The notes beneath the pieces were generated by a model, which searched no databases, was not told the DNA's origin, and saw only the letters and a list, made by a program, of their open reading frames with translations. 64,000 bases of DNA from Tetracentron sinense (taxonomy: Eukaryota; Streptophyta; Magnoliopsida; Trochodendrales; Trochodendraceae): positions 11,246,047-11,310,046 of the forward strand of contig CM026570.1 in assembly GCA_015143295.1 (NCBI GenBank). Reading direction: 5' to 3'. Positions 1 to 12,200 of this stretch are shown in pieces. Position numbers and translations under genes: made by a program. The stretch's first letter is position 1. Each line of letters begins with the position of its first letter.

Positions 1-688
1 GGAAATAAATATTTTCAGGATAATTTTTCTGAAGGTAATTTTTAAAATTTTACTTCATTTTAAGCTTAATTTAATTGCATTTACTCTATTTTCACATTAA
101 AATAATTTAAATTAATTATCTAAATTATATTTATTATATTAGATTCATTAATAGTTCACATTAGTCATTACTTTAGTATGTCATATATGTCCAACACATC
201 TATCGATTGACCATTTTAAAAAACAATTAAAAAAATTGTTACTTATTTTGTTTTAAGCTTAATTTTAATTGTTGAAAGTATATGCCTATAAATTAAAGGA
301 TTAATAATCAATAGATTAAATCAAAAAAATTACGTAATTAACTTACCAAAAAGAAAATAATTTTATTTACCATATTTATTATCAATTTAAATAAAAATAA
401 AAATAAAAAAAACAATAAAATTAGTATACCAATAGAAAAAAAATATCCACTAGCTTCACAAACAAGTTCAAAGTTTTCTAGCGGGAAACCAACTAGAGAT
501 TGGGCTAGCGGATTTGAGCCTCCACACAATTTTATTTTTTTGACATGACATTTGCTGTAGAATCTTAAGAATTTCTTGAGTGTTGATATTCATATGGGTA
601 GCTTTTTCTTTATTTTTAATATTTAGTATTTGATTGTATGCGTATAAAATCATTAATGAAGTACAACACATTGTCTCTAACAAGTAAT
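1..688. other. AT-rich intergenic DNA, no gene seen
   Basis: Very AT-rich sequence without a convincing coding frame, transposon end or RNA gene. Short open frames here have low-complexity Phe/Leu/Lys content and are best treated as chance. Confidence 0.5.
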
Positions 689-1629
689 TTGGGGAAAATA
701 CATTTACACCCCCTTGACGTTTGACAAAAATACACATAGACCCCTCAGTTTTCAAAAAATACACTAGGTACCCCTTACTTTTCAAGATAATGACACTTAC
801 ACCCCTTTCGTCAGTTGACCGTCAGTCAACTTACAAATCTGTTGATATCATGCAATAAACTCTATCAAATTTTAAAATTACCCCTTCAATCATTTTGGGG
901 AAAATACATTTACACCCCTAGAGGTTTGACGAAATACACATAGACCTCTGAGGTTTGATGAAAATACACATAGACCCCCTCAATTTTAGAAAATACATTA
1001 GGCAACCTTACTTTACAAATCTAATAATTACAATGAATCAAAAGTATTAGTGGTGTGGTGGTTAGTGGTGAAAAATTTAGGATTCAAGTTCTCAATTAAG
1101 TAAGGGATCTATGAATAATGGCCTGATTACAATGAATTAAAAGTTTCTTTTAATTAGGTCACTGTTTATTGTAATTAGGCATTATAATTTATATTTATTT
1201 TAACTAGGGTTCATAAATCCCTTCCTTAATTGAGAATTTGAATCTTAGATTTTTCACCACTAGCCACCAATAATACTTCTAATTCATTGTAATCGTAGAA
1301 TTTGCAAAGTAAGGGTACCTAATGTAATTTCTAAAAATTGAGGGGGTTTATGTGTATTTTCTTCAAACCTCAAGGGTCTGTGTATTTTCATCAAATCTCA
1401 GGGGTGTAAATGTATTTTCCCCAAAATGATTCAAGGGATAGTTTTGGAAGTTTATAGAGTTTATTGCATGACATCAACAGGTTTGTCAGTTGACTGGCAG
1501 TCAACTAATAGAAGGGGTGTAAGTGTCATTATTTTGAAAAGTAAGGGTAGCTCATGTATTTTCTGAAAATTAAGGGGATCTATGTGTATTTTCGTCAAAC
1601 CTCAGGGGGTGTAAATGTATTTTTTCCAA
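689..1629. mobile_element. Foldback transposon with very long inverted arms
   Basis: The left arm (689 to about 1140) and right arm (about 1180 to 1629) are near reverse complements. Both are built from repeated phrases such as ACATTTACACCCC and the complement of CACATAGACCCC. The termini read TTGGGGAAAATAC on the left and GTATTTTTTCCAA on the right, and the 5-bp flanks GTAAT (684-688 and 1630-1634) match. No transposase is visible, so this is a non-autonomous foldback or Mutator-like element. The exact superfamily is inferred only. It lies about 1 kb upstream of the TATA start codon. Confidence 0.7.
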
Positions 1630-1834
1630 GTAATATTTTTACATTCAAATTTATTATATATATATTAATCCCTAAATATGGATTCATGATCAATTTAATA
1701 TTTCATCTAAAAATTTAATCCTTTTACATTTTTCTCTCTCAAATTTGTGTTTTAATTTTCTAAAATTTAAACCCAAAAATTTCAAATTTATTACCAAGCA
1801 AATACTAACCCCAAACCTAAAAAAAAAATAAAAA

Positions 1835-1965
1835 TTTGGGACTAGCCTAGTGATAGTGTGTCTCATCATTAGGAGGAAGGTTCTGGTCTCGAGTCCCGTA
1901 CAATTTTTTTTAATTTTGGGGGGAGTCTCCGTGTAGGTGGACGTCGTGATTTCCCCACTGAACAA
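1835..1965 (+). repeat. Possible tRNA-derived SINE remnant
   Basis: TAGCCTAGTGATAG resembles an RNA polymerase III A box, and TCTCGAGTCCC about 45 bases later resembles a B box. The same layout occurs in a better preserved SINE at 23742. There is no clear poly(A) tail or target duplication, so the call is tentative. Confidence 0.3.
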
Positions 1966-1988
1966 AAAGAAAAATAGGACTTTGCTAC

Positions 1989-2130
1989 TAAGATCGCAAA
2001 GGGCCGAGACCACATCAAGACCACATGTGATGAGCGGATCTCAAAATTTTCATAGATCTGATTTTATTTTTTTGATATCCGCTCATCACATGCGCGGTCT
2101 CGGTGTGGTCTCGGCCCTTTGCGGTCTCAC
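1989..2130. repeat. GC-rich hairpin repeat (MITE-like)
   Basis: Two arms of roughly 50 bases (1991-2041 and 2074-2128) are reverse complements. Shared blocks include GCAAAGGGCCGAGACCACA and TGTGATGAGCGGAT. They are separated by an AT-rich loop of about 30 bases. It has no coding potential and the arms are much richer in G and C than the surroundings. It is probably a short inverted-repeat transposon; the flanking target duplication is not clear. Confidence 0.55.
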
Positions 2131-2159
2131 TAGGATTTCCCAAAAAAATAATAATAAAA

Positions 2160-2591
2160 AATAGAGATAAGTATCGTTTAGTCACCCTAAATCAAATATA
2201 TCATCTAAAAGGGCATGGTTTGAAAAGTTTTACCAAATAGGGTATGTACTCCAAATTTAACCTTATCCGTGCTTGTTGTTTTGTATGCAAAGCTAAGGGG
2301 TGCATATGTCAATTACATACCCTTTTAGGTAATAAAATTGCAAAGCATCTCTTTTTTGATAAATATCATAAAAGTATGCCCTTTTGGTAATAAAAATGCA
2401 AAGCATGTGAAGCGCCCTAAAAAATAAATAAATTCTAGAAATATACCATACGAATGCTATTCAACCTTGGTAGGCCAAATTCAACCTCATACTCACCAGG
2501 CGCAATTTAGGTAAAGGCAGTTCATGAATAAATCATATATCACATGTGGAACGTAAAATCGTAGAAAATTCAGAGCGAAAAAAATCAAAAC
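2160..2591 (+). promoter_or_regulatory. Upstream region of TATA, presumed promoter
   Basis: This is the stretch immediately before the TATA start codon. It contains a local duplication of about 28 bases (2320-2348 and 2379-2406, sharing GGTAATAAAA and GCAAAGCAT) and no clear TATA box. Promoter status is inferred from position only. Confidence 0.3.
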
Positions 2592-3197
2592 ATGGAGATC
2601 TCTGCAACTCTCTCGCTACCTTCAATTCCAAGAACTTCACCTTCCTTATCCTTCGCTTCCTGCAACTCCTCATTCTTCAGCAATGGAAGAATCGATCTCT
2701 TGCAGAAGAAGAAGAAGAATAGCAGTTGCTTGGTCTTGAGTAGAAGCAGAGCTCAAAGGGGTCTCAATTGCAGATGCTTGTTCGGTCTTGGCATGCCGGA
2801 GCTCGTCGTCATCGCCGGAGTTGTGGCTCTTGTTTTTGGGCCCAAGCAGTTGCCGGAGGTCGGACGGAGTATTGGAAAGTCTGTTAAGGGCTTTCAGCAG
2901 GTTCGTTGATTTTGGTCGTTTTAATCCATTTTTATCTGTTTGATGATTTGATTTTGTAGTTCTGATTTAGGGGTTTCGAGTTTCTAGGGTTTTGGATTGC
3001 TATGTTGTTGTGGTGTTTATACTTTATAGTTGATCGTTTTATGTGGAGTTAGCGATGACTAAGATGAAGAATTCAATCAAGGTCAGCAACAAATAGGGAT
3101 ACTCAGATATTCTCCCGAGCTTCTGGATTCTTTTGAATGGATATGTGAAATACTACCCCTTATGTCTGCTAATCGCTAATATCTCGCTCATGGATGT

Positions 3198-3237
<40 letters not shown>

Positions 3238-6200
3238 TAAGTAAATAATTGGGGATGCAGCCCAGAAAAAGCTAACATGGTGAAATTCTATCCAGAAAAA
3301 TAAGGGACTGAATATTGCTAGGCAACATAGAGCTAGAAGAGCAATCTTGGTTAGCATGAAAAATATGCTTGTTGAAAGCTTTATGGGGTCAAATTTCCTG
3401 AGAATGTCATGCCACCAGTATTAAGTAGACCAAGGAGGGTCTTTCTTGTTGTTAATCATGTCTACATGGAACTTAGAGTCACTCAAGATGAGTTTGAAAA
3501 TTCGGAGAGATTAACATGGAGTGAAGCCATCAGACAGAGCTCTAGTTTGTGCAATGAAGGTGGATGTGATGCCATAAAATTTAGAGCAAGCAAGTACTAT
3601 GAAAATAACTATGTCTCATTTTCGTATTTTTTCTTTCTTATTTTAAACTTTTATTCTCAAGTGTCAATATATTTTTGCCCTCTTACCAAATTATAAATTC
3701 GAAGGTTTACCATACAGCTTGTCAAATTATAACTTAGTCTAACAAAATTCTGCTCTCATATTACATTGTCTTTCTGTTCATAATTATGTTTTTGCTTGTT
3801 ATAGTTTAACCGAGTTGGCTAAATCTAATCAGTTAATTGATTTCACTTCTGATTTGATGTCGGTTATGTTGAGATTTAAGAATAATAACATGTTAAACCT
3901 AAACAAGATTATTCCAATCCTAGATCTAGACCATGCAATTAATTTTCTTGAATTCATAATCAAATGATACATGAATTGAAAGAGATAATCTCATACCTTT
4001 CGCTGGAATTTCCTTATTCCCTTCTCGGTGTGATGCTTGTGTGATGCTTAGCTTTTCGTACTGTACTTGAGAGAAGTCTTCCCTTTTCTCCTTAGGTCTA
4101 ATTCAATGGGGCTTGTAAATGACGTGAGAGAAAAGAGGGACTTCCCCTTTCTTTATATACCCTTGGAATCCTACCCATCATAAGATCCAAGGGCTGAGAG
4201 GAATCACACCAAAGATCTAACGATCGCCAACCCTGACCATCTTGATAGTTTTAATAACACTTAAGTGTCCCTGTTTGATCACTTTTCTTTAGTGGGACCC
4301 CTTAATCTTATTATTCTTTATTGACAGCAATATAATCCGAGTTTTTGAAAACTAAGGATTGCGCCAGACCACATAGGTTTTTGTTTAATAAGAAAAACCC
4401 TAACAATCTCCCACTTGATCCAAGCAATTCTTATATAAAATAAAAAGACTCTTCGGATTGAACAACCTTAAAAACATGAGTGACCACTTTTTTTTTTGAA
4501 AAGCATTGCTGTCGAGAATTAAGTGTTCTTTAACTTTCACTCTGATTCAAAAGCACCACTAACGGTGATCATGAAAGCATTTAGCATCTACTAGTGTTCA
4601 TTAATAGGATGCAAGCAACTAGTAATACTAATGTTTCAGAGCGGTTTTTTATGGTGGCTTAGTATGGTGTGATATGGACCGTACACAACCTGATGTGATC
4701 AAAATGTGTACGTCCAAAAATTGTCATGCATTTAAGCATTTGCATGTCATTCCGATACTTTACGGCAACCGCCATGTGAAATCCATCACTTTGTATCCAG
4801 AATGAAGGCCTCAAACATGGTGTCCAACCATGTTCAACCCAAGCAACTTGAGAGCTTTGTGTGAGGCTCTCGGGCAACCTTTACATCAGTGGCATCCGCC
4901 ATGTGAAATCCATCACTTAATGTCTTTACCTTTTTGCACGTGCAGTTCAAATACATAACATAATCAAATGATGTATCAATATTTCATTTGCATAACCATA
5001 ACAATTCAATATCTGAGACTGTAAAACAATGACATGTATATCTTATAAATGATTGGAATATAAAACAATAAACAATACTCCCACTAAATAAAAGAATCAA
5101 AAGATTCTAAAAGTTTCATAATATTGACAAGTTCTTTAAAATTTCTGGTGGAGAGTTCTTTAGTTAATGGGTTCACAATCCAAACATGCAACAACATATA
5201 ATCTGATGAAAATTTCAAACTATCTTGAAAACAAGCAAAATCAGAGTCTGAATAACTTTACAACTTCTAGCTCAATATATCTCTTGTAAACCAACATGAA
5301 ATCTTATGAGATAACTCCAAACATCTAGAAATATGATCTCTGGTAATCTTAATATTGAAAATATAACTTGTCTCCCCATATATCTTATATCAAAAATATT
5401 TACCGTACAATACATAATTACAAACCCGCTCCCACTGACCTTAACATATATGCACAAATCCAAGTAGAGATCACTACTTTAAGTTTACCATTCAAATTGT
5501 CACAAGAGTCACAATTACCTAGAGATAAATCTACTTTCACCAAATGAACGAGGAATTAACAGGTAATGTGATTAGTTTTCAAACAAAATATATTTTCATA
5601 GACTTTAATTCCTCTTTCATTGCATTTAGTCACTCAAGAGAGTCTTCATTATTCACAACATCTAGGAAACTGAAAAAATCTTCTAAAGGAATTGGTGTCG
5701 GTTTGTAATAAAACTATTGCAATAGAATCAACAAACATACACAATAAGAATAATATAAAATATGAGTTCAAAGATATTTAATAAAGATCATCCACTAATA
5801 TATTACTACCAACTGTCTGAAAAATATGTCTAATGGAGATTGTACTCCCCTCAAAGATAACATTAAAACATTATCCAATCCAAAATAAATAATATCTCAC
5901 CTAAACAACAGCACAATGAAAGTATCAACTAATAGCAAAAACATAAATAGGGTCTAATACTAATCAATAAGTTCCAACAGCCTCAAATACTGTTGGTGCA
6001 AAGTTCCCCCAAATATAGCAACTCCTCAGCCTTGGCGCTTTACCAATGAATGAACTCCTTTATTCTTCTTGCACCAATCCTTATATTTGAAACAATCTAT
6101 TTTCATGTGATCTTTTCCCTTACAGAAGAAACACTCAAATCTCCTCTGGTTTCTCAGTATTATCCTTTCCCTGAAATTGATGTCCTGAACTCTGTCCTTG

Positions 6201-9200
6201 ATTTTGTCCTGAATTATGACCTGAACTAACATATTGTTTAGAAGGTTGCGATCCATAGAGAGAAAATGACCAATAAAGTTGAGACACAATTAAGTTTTTG
6301 ATCGTTCAAAGAAAATTGAGTTGCGATGGATAAAAATGAGAGACGAAATGGTTTTATTTATAATCATAGTGTCATCTAGATCAAAAAAATATGATCGTTA
6401 AAATATGACCATTTGAATAGATATGACCGGTAAAATATGACCGTTTGAAAAAATATGACCATTAAAATATGGCCAATAAAAATAAGACCGTTGAGTGTCA
6501 TCTCATTCAAAAAAATAAAAAATTAGTATTTAATATAAATAGGGAAGAAATAAGGAGTTTGGGTTGGAGTTGCAAGTACAAAAAGAGGGTTCCAAAAAAT
6601 TTTAACACTCTATTTTAGAGTAAAAATAGGGAACTTTTAGAGATAGGGTTGGAGATGCTCTAAAACGTCAACAACTACATACAAACACACCCAGCCGGCC
6701 AGCCGTGTAGTTCAGATGGTATGGTATGGCCCTCTCATGAATGTGATCATGTGATCATGGGATCAAGACAAATAAATATATATAGAAAAAGAGAATGAAG
6801 CCAAGTCTACCCGTCGAAACCAGGGTAGTCGGCCTTAACTTCTTCGTTATTTCCCAAACCCATGATAGAGCCTCTCGGTGATTAGCTTTGTGTTCTTCTT
6901 TGGGCTGGATTTATTTATTCCAGCGATCTTGGAATCTCCTAATTAAGCACCATGGAAGCTGTAAGCCCGATCACCGAAATCATCAACCGGTTATGGGATT
7001 GCATTGCACTACGTACTGACTACATCCGTGAACTCCAAGAAAATCTCCACGCTTTGAGGTCTCTAATGGACGAACTGGTGAGTGTAAGGAGTGATGTGAA
7101 GAGAAGGGTGGATATCGCCGAGGGACAACAACTGAAACCCAGAGACCAAGTGGAAGTGTGGCTCCAAATGGTAGAATCTACGGAACATGAAGTGGATCAA
7201 ATTATAGAAGAGGGTTTTCAACAAATTTCAAATACATGTCTGGGAGGTTGCTGCCCCAAGCACTGTTGCTCTAGCTACAGGGTCGGCAAAAGAGTAGCCA
7301 AAAAGCTAAAAATGGTGGCGGAATTAAGAAGCAAAGGAGATTTCAATGAAGTTGCTTACATATTGCCTCCTGCTGAGGTGGAAGTCATGCCCAGTAGACC
7401 AACTGTGGGCATGGACTTGATGTTTGAGAATGTTTGGAGGTGCCTTAGAGAAGATGAAGTGGGGATTATTGGACTTTTCTGTTGAATATAGAAGCAGCGG
7501 AAACCCAAATAAAGAAGCTTTTATTGATGCACTAACTGAAAAATGTACAACACTTAAGGGACACTCACACTCAAGAGACACACTCACACTTATACTCACA
7601 CAAGAACTCACACTCACTTAGACTAACACTATACCTCACAGTTAGAAGAGCTTGTGTTTCTTCTATACACAAACAAGAGGACCCTACCCTCTATTTATAT
7701 TGGGTATGTGAATGTTCTAGATTTCTAGAACATTCTCCCCACCTCCTTTCTTAGGAAATATCTAGAGACTACTACCACCTCTTTTTCTAAAAATAGAGAT
7801 AAGCTTAGGGAGAATTCTAGAGATAGAATATTCTAAAGAGATGAAGGGAGAACCTATGACAGAATTTTCTAGAGAGTAATCTAGAGAGAAGACTCTAAAG
7901 AAAGAAAGACACTTGAAAGGGAGAAAGAAAGTTCTAGAGAGTTGGTGGTGACTCTCAACATTTTCCACCGAGAAATCCATGATTTTGATGTGGTGATTTG
8001 GGTGGTGGTATCCAAAGAACCAAGTGTGAGAAGAGTTCAGAAGGGCATTGGAGATAGACTGGGGTTGTATTTGCCAGAAGGTGAAAGTCAAGAGGCTGCA
8101 CGTGCTGCATGCATTTGTAATGTCTTGAACAAGAAAAAAAATTTGTTGTTGTTGGATGACATATGGGATCGAGTGGATTTGGAATTAGTAGGAATTCCTC
8201 TACCTGATAGTGAAAACAAATCCAAGGTTGTATCTACTACTCGGTCTGAGGCCGTGTGTAGACATATGGAAGCACATAAGAATATCAGAGTAGAATGTTT
8301 GAGTTGGAATGAAGGGAGGGATCTATTTCAAAAGAAAGTAGGAAAAGAGACCCTCAATACTCATCCAAAAATACCTGAACTAGCTAAAGTCATTACTAGA
8401 GAGTGTGCTGGTGTACCACTTGCACTCATCACCATTGATAGAACCATGGCTAGCAAAAAGACTCCCAATGAGTGGAGCCACATTGGATTTGGGAGGGGTT
8501 TATAGATGGATTTGATGTGATGAATGAAGCAAATAACCAGGGACACGATATCATTGGAACTCTAAAGCTTGTGTGCTTGTTGGAGAGTGGCTTCGATGAG
8601 GATACACACGTGAAGATGCATGATGTCATCCGTGACTTGGCATTATGGATATCTTGCAATTGTGGAAGGAAACAAAGTAAGATATTGGTGCAAGCGCGTG
8701 TTGGGTTGACTAAAGTACCTGAGGTTGAAAAATGGAGGGAGACAGAGAGGATTTCGCTCATCGATAATAATATTAGAGCATTAACTGAAACACCCATCTG
8801 CCCCAACCTTTTAACCTTACTTCTTAACGACAATAGATTATTGCGGGGGATATCCGATGGTTTCTTCAAATTTATGCATACTCTTAGAATTTTAGATTTG
8901 TCAAGGACTTGTATTATGGAACTGCCAATGGGGATAGTTGAATTGGTTGAGTTGCTATGTCTTAATCTATCAGAAACACCAATAAAAACATTGCCCAATG
9001 AGTTAAAAAATTTAGTGAAGCCGCAGCATTTGGATTTGAGCTATACAGATTTTCTTACAAAAATCTCAGTTAAAGTGATATTAGGGCTTCCAAGACTGCA
9101 AGTGTTGAACCTATATAGTAGTCGTTATGCGAATTGGGATATGGATGGAGATGGTGGAGCTAACTTAGGGGAATCGGAATGCTTCAAACATTTGAAAGAT

Positions 9201-12200
9201 GCTGGAATCACCATAAGGACTGTGTCCTTTCTCCAAAAGTTCTTCAACTTCCACAACTTATCGAGGTGCACAAGCTATTTATGTATAGAAGGGTGCGGAG
9301 GTTTGACCACATTTCCTCCATCAACCACCACCCTTGTAAATACTTGCAAGTACCTAAAAGTGCTTGATCTTAAGAACTGTTTATACTTGGAAGAGCTGGC
9401 ACTTAGTTGGATGGTGGTGACTATGTTCAGAATTTTGTCTTTGCCAGAAATTCTGTGAATTAGGCTTCTTGAACCCTTTATTCTTAAAATTCTTTTTGCT
9501 ACCAGAATTCACAGCCAAGTTCGCAGACTCAGCTTTTCCACGCTTCATGTGCTCTTCCTCACTAACACACACAACTATCAGCACATGCAGGTCCCACTTC
9601 CGATCCTGGGCACTGTAATTAACCTTAAAAGCATAAAATGATTGAGGAAGCGAAGCTACAGCCAAATACACCATGAAGTCGTCCTCAATGGTCAACTCCA
9701 ACTCTCTAAGAGAAATAATCAACTTAGATATTTTTAAGATATGCTCCCGAACATTTTCAGCACCATCATACTTCAATGAGATCAACTGAGTCAGACAACT
9801 GTACTGACGAGACCTAACAGATTCTCATAAATTGCTTCTTGATAGTCTCAAGAAGAACCTTAGCAGTATCAGCAGCAGGAATACCACCTCTGATGGCCTC
9901 TTGAACGGAAGCCCTAATGATCTACATGGCCATCTTATTGGTCTTCTCCCACTTCGAATGCAAGGACCTGTCTGAAGACTCAGCAGTGGGAACAATTGGC
10001 TTTTCCTCCAAGAGGACAAAATCATAATCAAGGCAACCCAAAACTATATCTAGCTGCATCTTCCAAGAACTATAGTTTGAACCATTTAGTGGTTCAATCC
10101 CAATCAAATGTTTATAAACAACAGACCCGTCCATATCTGAAAATGTCATTGTTTTGTATGTTATGGTATGTCTCACAAATTATTGCACAAATTATAATAA
10201 TTTACTTTATACTTGTCCTTGCATGACTTTACTTAAACTTTATTATTCTAATCCGGTCTAGGGGTTAAGCCGGATAGCTAAAGTGGTTTAATTTATGGTT
10301 GCTTACTTCCACTTTACGGGACAGGTAGGCGCATCATCTAATCACACCTTTGGGCAAGAGATTTCGACATGCAATTCACTCCCAATTGGCGACAACAGTC
10401 GTGCACAGAACTGGTCTATCACATTTTGGATTGATTGGGACACTTCCACACCTTTGGGCAAGAGGGTTATCCTTCTCTCACCGCCACGCATGAATCATTC
10501 TGCCTCACTCAGTCTATTTGAAGTCCCTAGACACCTTTGGGCAAGACTAGCTATACAATGTAGGTGAGTGCAAACTCACAATCTTAAAGAGACTGAAATC
10601 CCTAAATTTGAAGAAACATAACCTCCATAGGACGGTCACCTTTAGGCAAGCCAATCTAACCTACTTTGGTTATGACCATTCGAACGACCGCCTTACAGAT
10701 CAAACCTAAACCCCATAAGATGATCTAACTTTAGTTCCTGATATTAATTTTGGGTAAAAGTATCAAGTTATTTCTTTATTTAATGTCAAAACCATAAGAA
10801 AATGATGTCTATGCACTAAAACAGTTCTTTACAGTGCTCAGAAGTCCAAAATGAAAAACGGAATCAGAACACCCAAAAACCTCAGGAGAGGTCGGACACT
10901 TCCCCTAAAAGTGTCCTGGAGATGTGTCACATGCAAGGGACACGCCCCGCGAGTGACACACATGCCTCACGCACGGGAGCTGCCTTCTCACGCGCGGTTT
11001 GCTGATCACACGCGCGTGGCTCGACACCAACACACGGTCCAGTCTGGATACGGCCCGATTTGGCCTGACTTAGCCACCGGTCCGGGCGAGCTGATCCGGT
11101 CCATCTGAACCAGTTCGGGTCATGTCCGGGTCGGGTCAAACCTATGCGTGTCAGGTTACATGAGGGTCGGTCGGGTTCAGATCAGTATTTGTTGAATCAG
11201 GTTAGGGTCTGGATCCTGACTAGTGGTTCGGGTCAACCACTTGGGTTGACCCTCGAGGATCATCTTCCCAACCCGCGCACAGTTTTTTTTTTTTTTTTAA
11301 TTTTTATAATTTTGAAACCCTAAATACTTACTGTATCCCCTCTCTTGGTGGGCCTTACCGGCCACCTCTCCGGCTGTCGTCGGTACCAAACTGACAGCTA
11401 ATCTCCGGCGAGCAAAACCATGCTGACAACGGCCTCCTCCGATGACCGACGGCGGCGGAATCACCGTCCAACCAAAAACGATGAAAACCTTAATTTTTTT
11501 ATTTTTATTTTTATTTATATTTCTCTGTTTACGTTTAATCCGATCTACTCTGATACTAAAAACAATGATTATTCAAAATCCGAAAACATATCCAGATCTT
11601 GTTTATCTGATTCTCCTTAAATCCGATTTAGACAGATCTTCAAGTATGAATATACTAATCCGAAAATCAATCTAGATTATAAAACTAGTAAAAATAATCA
11701 CATGGTACGAGCCTGCGCTCTAATACCAATTGTTGGGATTTAAGAATAATAATAACATGTTAAACCTAAACAAGATTATTCCAATCCTAGATCTAGACCT
11801 TGCAATTAATTTTCTAGAATTCATAATCAAAGGATAGATAAATTGAAAGAGATAATTTCATACATTTCGTTGGAATTTCCCTATTCCCTTCTCGGTGTGA
11901 TGCTTGGTTTTTTGTACTGTACTTGAGAGGAGTCTTCCCTTTTCTCCTTAGGTCTAATTTAATGGGGCTTGTAAATGACGTAAGAGAAAAGTGGGATTTC
12001 CCCTTTCTTTATATACCCTTGGAATCCTACTCATCATAAGATCCAAGGGCTGAGAGGAATCACGCCAAAGATCTAACGGTCGCCAACTCTGACCATCTTG
12101 TTAGCTTTAATAACACTTAAAGGTCCCTGTTTGATCACTTTTCTTTAGTGGGACCCCTTAACCTTATTATTCTTTATTGACAGCAATACAATCCAAGTTT

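Noticed and set aside
3409-3696. 95-codon open frame in the TATA intron
   Set aside because: No family recognised, no splice or promoter support, and the end is low-complexity Phe/Tyr. It is described only as unassigned intron sequence.
6695-6785. tRNA gene or SINE head (TAGTTCAGATGG .. GGATCAAGAC)
   Set aside because: Mismatches in both boxes, no acceptor-stem pairing, no tail and no target duplication.
11420-11675. Overlapping small plus-strand frames near the right Copia LTR
   Set aside because: They are antisense to the element's leader, low complexity (Phe/Ile-rich), and have no family.
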